From Orbaceae bacterium ESL0727 (GTDB lineage: Bacteria; Pseudomonadota; Gammaproteobacteria; Enterobacterales; Orbaceae): a DNA stretch of 64,000 nucleotides. Location of the stretch: assembly GCA_029433345.1 (NCBI GenBank), contig JAQTHY010000001.1, positions 930,001 through 994,000 on the forward strand, given 5' to 3'. Numbering within the stretch: position 1 is the stretch's first letter; every line of letters starts with the position of its first letter. Below the pieces are notes generated by a model. It was given only the letters and a program-made list of their open reading frames with translations, was not told the DNA's origin and searched no databases. Both the position numbers and the translations under genes were made by a program. Below are positions 60,445 through 64,000 of the stretch, in pieces.

Positions 60445-61050
60445 ATGGATGAACAACTCACTAAAGCGCTTCGTAATCGTGCTATACAATTATTGGCACA
60501 GCGTGATTATTCTTCGTGTGAACTTTCACAAAAATTGATGCTGTTTTTACGTAAACAGTTCGAACCAAAGCTAAATCGATCAGTAAAGCGACAACGATAT
60601 GGACAACCAGCAAAAACGTTCTTTGTTTCTGAAGATAGTTATGCGCTAGATAACACTATAAATAACAACATAGATAGCGATGATCTCTATGAGCAGTTAA
60701 AGCTACAATTTAACCAACAAATCGCAAACGTGATTGATTATTGTGTGGCAAATCATTGGATCAACGATGATGAATATGCAAAGAAATATACTGAAATGCA
60801 AGCCCGTAAAGGTTATGGTAAATATAGAATTAACATGGAGTTGACTCAGCGTGGTTTGTCTGCAGATCTGATCCAATCCGCTTTTTTACACGTAGAGATT
60901 GATTGGGTAGCTATCGCTGCAGCTCAGATGGCCAAAAAATTTAAACAGATCGACAAAAAAGATCTGTTACAAAAAAGGAAAGTCATGCAATTTTTATTAG
61001 CGCGAGGCTTCTCGCAAGATGAGATTAAATTAGCTTATTGCGATTTATAA
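60445..61050 (+). CDS. recX: Regulatory protein RecX
   Basis: RecX blocks or trims RecA filaments. 201 residues, about 35 longer than E. coli RecX. The three-helix repeats are seen: RAIQLLAQRDYSSCELSQKL at the N-terminus, WINDDEYAKKYTEMQARKGYGKYRINMELTQRGL in the middle (with the RKGYG signature) and FLLARGFSQDEIKLAYCDL at the end. A roughly 40-residue Asn/Asp/Ser-rich insertion (about 45-85) separates the first helices from the rest. It follows recA by about 200 bases with a terminator between, and no SOS box of its own is seen. Confidence 0.92.
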   Translation: MDEQLTKALRNRAIQLLAQRDYSSCELSQKLMLFLRKQFEPKLNRSVKRQRYGQPAKTFFVSEDSYALDNTINNNIDSDDLYEQLKLQFNQQIANVIDYCVANHWINDDEYAKKYTEMQARKGYGKYRINMELTQRGLSADLIQSAFLHVEIDWVAIAAAQMAKKFKQIDKKDLLQKRKVMQFLLARGFSQDEIKLAYCDL

Positions 61051-61405
61051 ACAGACTATTTTTTATCAAAATCATGCGCCATAACGATGTTTATTTTGAT
61101 GATTATGTTTATTTTTATAGCTAAGCTGATCTTTATAAAAGAGATGCGCGCCATTCTATTTTTTGCTGGTAGACAAAAAAGATGGACGCTAAAGTAATAT
61201 GCAATAAAACACCACTTCTCTCCTCCATTTCATAAGTAGCCGTTGTCATAATAACGATATTCGAGATAAAATTGCCATATTGAATAATAGCAGACATCAA
61301 CCTGTTTCTGTCGTTGATAAATCTAATATTTGCTTTTACAACTTAAACTGTAAAAGGTATATTATTCAGAATGGAAAGTTCATTGTATTTTAGTTGGAAG
61401 CATAA
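61051..61405 (+). other. Intergenic region recX-alaS
   Basis: 355 bases, AT-rich. The right part holds the alaS promoter (separate entry). No gene or RNA is recognised in the left part. Confidence 0.55.
61336..61364 (+). promoter_or_regulatory. alaS promoter with inverted repeat
   Basis: TTTACA (61336-61341) and TATATT (61359-61364) are spaced 17 bases. TTTTACA (61335-61341) and TGTAAAA (61350-61356) make an inverted repeat across the -35 and spacer. In E. coli AlaRS represses its own promoter by binding a palindrome; this repeat is a candidate for something similar. Confidence 0.6.
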
Positions 61406-64000
61406 ATGAAAAGTACGGCTCAAATTCGTCAAACGTTTCTTGATTTTTTTCATAGTAAAGGTCATGAAATTGTTCCTAGTAGTTCACTTATTCCCCATAA
61501 CGATCCCACATTACTTTTTACCAACGCGGGTATGAATCAGTTTAAGGATGTTTTTCTTGGTATTGATAAACGCCCTTATACTCGAGCGACAACTGCGCAG
61601 CGCTGCGTACGTGCAGGTGGTAAGCATAATGATTTAGATAATGTTGGCTATACCGCACGACATCATACTTTTTTTGAGATGTTAGGTAATTTTAGTTTTG
61701 GTGATTATTTTAAGCATGATGCAATCCATTTTGCATGGGAATTATTAACCGGTAAAGAATGGTTAAATTTGCCGAAAGATAGATTAACTGTTACCGTCTA
61801 TGCAACGGATGATGAAGCATTTAATATTTGGGCCAATGAAATCGGTATACCAAAAGAACGAATTGTACGCATTGGCGACAATAAAGGTGCACCTTATGCC
61901 TCTGATAATTTCTGGCAAATGGGTGATACTGGACCGTGTGGGCCATGTAGCGAAATTTTTTATGATCATGGTGATCATATTTGGGGAGGACCTCCAGGAA
62001 GTGCAGAAGAGGACGGTGATCGCTTTATCGAAATCTGGAATATCGTCTTTATGCAATTTAATCGTAAACCTGATGGAACGATGGAACCTTTACCGAAACC
62101 CTCTGTTGATACCGGCATGGGACTTGAGCGTATAGCTGCTGTTTTGCAACATGTTGATTCTAATTATGATATTGATTTGTTTAAAAAATTAATCAAAGCG
62201 GCTGCAGATGTTATCCAAACGAAAGATCTTGAAAGCAAATCATTACGGGTGGTTGCTGATCATATTCGTTCTTGCGCATTTTTGATTTCAGATGGTGTAT
62301 TACCATCTAATGAAGGGCGCGGTTATGTGTTACGTCGTATTATCCGTCGTGCAGTTCGCCATGGGCATATGTTAGGTGCTAAGGATGTTTTCTTCTATAA
62401 GTTGGTTAAGCCGCTTATCGATGTGATGGAAAGTGCTGCTACTGAGTTAAATAGTAATCGTAAATTGGTTGAAGACACATTGCGCATCGAAGAAGAACAG
62501 TTCTTAAAAACATTGGAACGCGGATTGCAATTGTTGGATCAAGAGTTAACCAAGTTGACTGGAACTGTTTTACCGGGTGATGTGGCCTTCAAATTATATG
62601 ATACTTATGGTTTCCCATTAGATTTAACTGCGGATGTGTGTCGCGAAAAAAATATTACCATTGATGAAGCCGGTTTTGATAAATGTATGGAAGCTCAGCG
62701 CAAACGTGCACGTGAGGCAAGTTCATTTAGTTTCGACTATAGCAATGTAATTAAACTTGATGATAAGACAACGTTTTTAGGTTATGAGACAGCTGAAGCA
62801 TCGGGTAAAGTCATCGCAATATTTAAGCAAGGTCAGAAAGTGGATCAGCTTAAAGAAGGTGAAGAAGGAATTATTATTTTAGATCAGACACCTTTTTATG
62901 GTGAATCGGGTGGTCAAGTAGGTGATAAAGGATTATTAACATCGACAACAATAGAATTTACAGTAACAGATAGCCAAAAATATGGACAGAGTATTGGTCA
63001 TTTAGGGCAATTAGTGAAAGGTGCTGTCAAAGTAGGCGATACCTTGACTGCGGCTATTGATATTGAATTACGTGAACGTATTCGTCGCAACCATTCTGCA
63101 ACGCATTTATTGCAAGCTGCATTACAACGTGTATTAGGTAATCATGTCCATCAGAAGGGATCGTTAGTAAACGAAAGTTATTTGCGGTTTGACTTTGCAC
63201 ATAATCAAGCTATTACTCGAGATCAAATTATTGAGATTGAAAATCTTGTCAATCGACAGATTCGACGTAATCTTCCTGTCACTGTTGAGCTATTACCTAT
63301 TGCGGAAGCAAAGAAAAGAGGGGCGATGGCACTATTTGGTGAAAAATATGGTGATATTGTTCGCGTATTAACAATGGGTGACTTTTCGATTGAGCTTTGT
63401 GGTGGTACACATGTTGATCACACTGGCGATATTGGATTATTTAAGATTGTGTCAGAGTCGAGTATCGCAGCGGGTGTACGTCGTATTGAAGCGACATCAG
63501 GGCAAAATGCAATTGATTATATGCATCATGACGAAAATCTACTTAATGAACTTGGTTTGCTGGTCAAAAGCGATAAAGTAGCGTTGATACCGCGAGTGGA
63601 ACAATTACTCGAACAGACTAAACAGCTTGAAAAAACCATAGATCAGTTAAAAGCACAACAAGCTAATCAGGTGAGCGGACGATTACTCAATCAATGTGAA
63701 AAAATTAATAACAAAAATTTATTAGTTGCAACGGTTGATAATGTAGAAGCAAAAGTATTGCGTACCATGATAGATGATCTGAAAAATCAATTAAAATCAG
63801 GTATTATTGTATTAGCTGCTATTAATGATGGAAAAATTAATTTAGCTGTTGGCGTAACAAATGATTTAGTGCAGTTTTTTAAAGCAGGTGAATTAGTTTC
63901 GCAATTGGCGTTAAAAGTAGGAGGTAAAGGCGGTGGACGACCTGATTTCGCTCAGGCAGGAGGCGTTAATATTTCAGCACTACCAGAAGCGTTATCCTCT
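61406..64000 (+). CDS. alaS: Alanyl-tRNA synthetase (3' end cut by window)
   Basis: AlaRS charges tRNA-Ala and edits misactivated Ser/Gly. 865 codons are present without a stop; by comparison with the roughly 875-residue E. coli protein only about ten residues are missing. The start ATG 61406 ([15 protein letters not shown]) follows GGAAG. The class II core includes [14 protein letters not shown] and [15 protein letters not shown]. The editing domain has [11 protein letters not shown] (metal-binding HxxxH) and [13 protein letters not shown]. The C-Ala domain ends with [15 protein letters not shown]. Confidence 0.97.
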   Translation, partial: MKSTAQIRQTFLDFFHSKGHEIVPSSSLIPHNDPTLLFTNAGMNQFKDVFLGIDKRPYTRATTAQRCVRAGGKHNDLDNVGYTARHHTFFEMLGNFSFGDYFKHDAIHFAWELLTGKEWLNLPKDRLTVTVYATDDEAFNIWANEIGIPKERIVRIGDNKGAPYASDNFWQMGDTGPCGPCSEIFYDHGDHIWGGPPGSAEEDGDRFIEIWNIVFMQFNRKPDGTMEPLPKPSVDTGMGLERIAAVLQHVDSNYDIDLFKKLIKAAADVIQTKDLESKSLRVVADHIRSCAFLISDGVLPSNEGRGYVLRRIIRRAVRHGHMLGAKDVFFYKLVKPLIDVMESAATELNSNRKLVEDTLRIEEEQFLKTLERGLQLLDQELTKLTGTVLPGDVAFKLYDTYGFPLDLTADVCREKNITIDEAGFDKCMEAQRKRAREASSFSFDYSNVIKLDDKTTFLGYETAEASGKVIAIFKQGQKVDQLKEGEEGIIILDQTPFYGESGGQVGDKGLLTSTTIEFTVTDSQKYGQSIGHLGQLVKGAVKVGDTLTAAIDIELRERIRRNHSATHLLQAALQRVLGNHVHQKGSLVNESYLRFDFAHNQAITRDQIIEIENLVNRQIRRNLPVTVELLPIAEAKKRGAMALFGEKYGDIVRVLTMGDFSIELCGGTHVDHTGDIGLFKIVSESSIAAGVRRIEATSGQNAIDYMHHDENLLNELGLLVKSDKVALIPRVEQLLEQTKQLEKTIDQLKAQQANQVSGRLLNQCEKINNKNLLVATVDNVEAKVLRTMIDDLKNQLKSGIIVLAAINDGKINLAVGVTNDLVQFFKAGELVSQLALKVGGKGGGRPDFAQAGGVNISALPEALSS

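Overview
The window looks like the chromosome of an AT-rich gammaproteobacterium. The evidence is the str operon order rpsL-rpsG-fusA-tuf, the enterobacterial-type gene set (PlsB, RapZ, EnvC-YibQ, UbiE-UbiB, TatBC, HldE, RecX after RecA, MetG divergent from ApbC) and very AT-rich intergenic DNA. With glucuronate and lactose/galactose catabolism added, the best guess is an Orbaceae-like gut symbiont (Gilliamella or a relative). That assignment is inference from recalled gene content and was not tested by a search.

Layout. 1-5.2 kb: tail of an unidentified gene, an Fe-S flavoenzyme of the old yellow enzyme family, and plsB. 5.3-9.96 kb: str operon with a clear promoter and terminator. 10.1-13.8 kb: a sulfonate/taurine-type ABC importer and a lone short-chain dehydrogenase, then tRNA-Asn. 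14.1-23.7 kb: a minus-strand run ycbL, mdtD-like, bile-acid/Na+ symporter-like, yjjV, recC, metG. 23.9-27.2 kb: apbC, envC, yibQ. 27.4-31.0 kb: rapZ, then an accessory patch holding the 5' end of a CdiA/FhaB-type exoprotein cut off by a complete IS3-family element. 31.1-43.9 kb: ribH-nusB, yfiF, a NadR-like protein, ubiE-ubiB, tatBC, hldE, a phage-type repressor homologue beside a probable small RNA, a detached tatA, a UbiI-like hydroxylase and an NADPH dehydrogenase. 44.3-50.9 kb: glucuronate catabolism (exuT, uxaC, uxuB divergent from uxuR-uxuA) with an operator and CRP-type site in the shared control region. 51-53.5 kb: pth, prs, trmB. 54.1-58.8 kb: a lacY-galT-galK-galM operon. 59-64 kb: recA under an SOS box, recX, and alaS running off the end.

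How the parts work together. The hexuronate block imports glucuronate and converts it through fructuronate and mannonate to 2-keto-3-deoxygluconate; galacturonate-specific enzymes are not here. The lacY-gal block imports a galactoside and runs galactose to UDP-galactose/glucose-1-phosphate, but neither lacZ nor galE is in the window. Ubiquinone genes (ubiE, ubiB, ubiI-like) and Tat genes are interleaved, and tatA is about 3 kb away from tatBC.

Most notable non-gene signal: a 33-bp intergenic repeat in six copies (5196, 27277, 28650, 39608, 53669, 58942). It has two near-invariant arms (15 and 10 bp) around an 8-bp variable centre. Two convergent pairs bracket rapZ and the whole lacY-gal block. 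I do not recognise this element. Other points are a NadR homologue whose kinase P-loop is destroyed, an S24-type repressor lacking both catalytic residues, a promoter-terminator pair defining a roughly 80-nt RNA, a perfect heptanucleotide tandem repeat, and a 121-bp nested inverted repeat.
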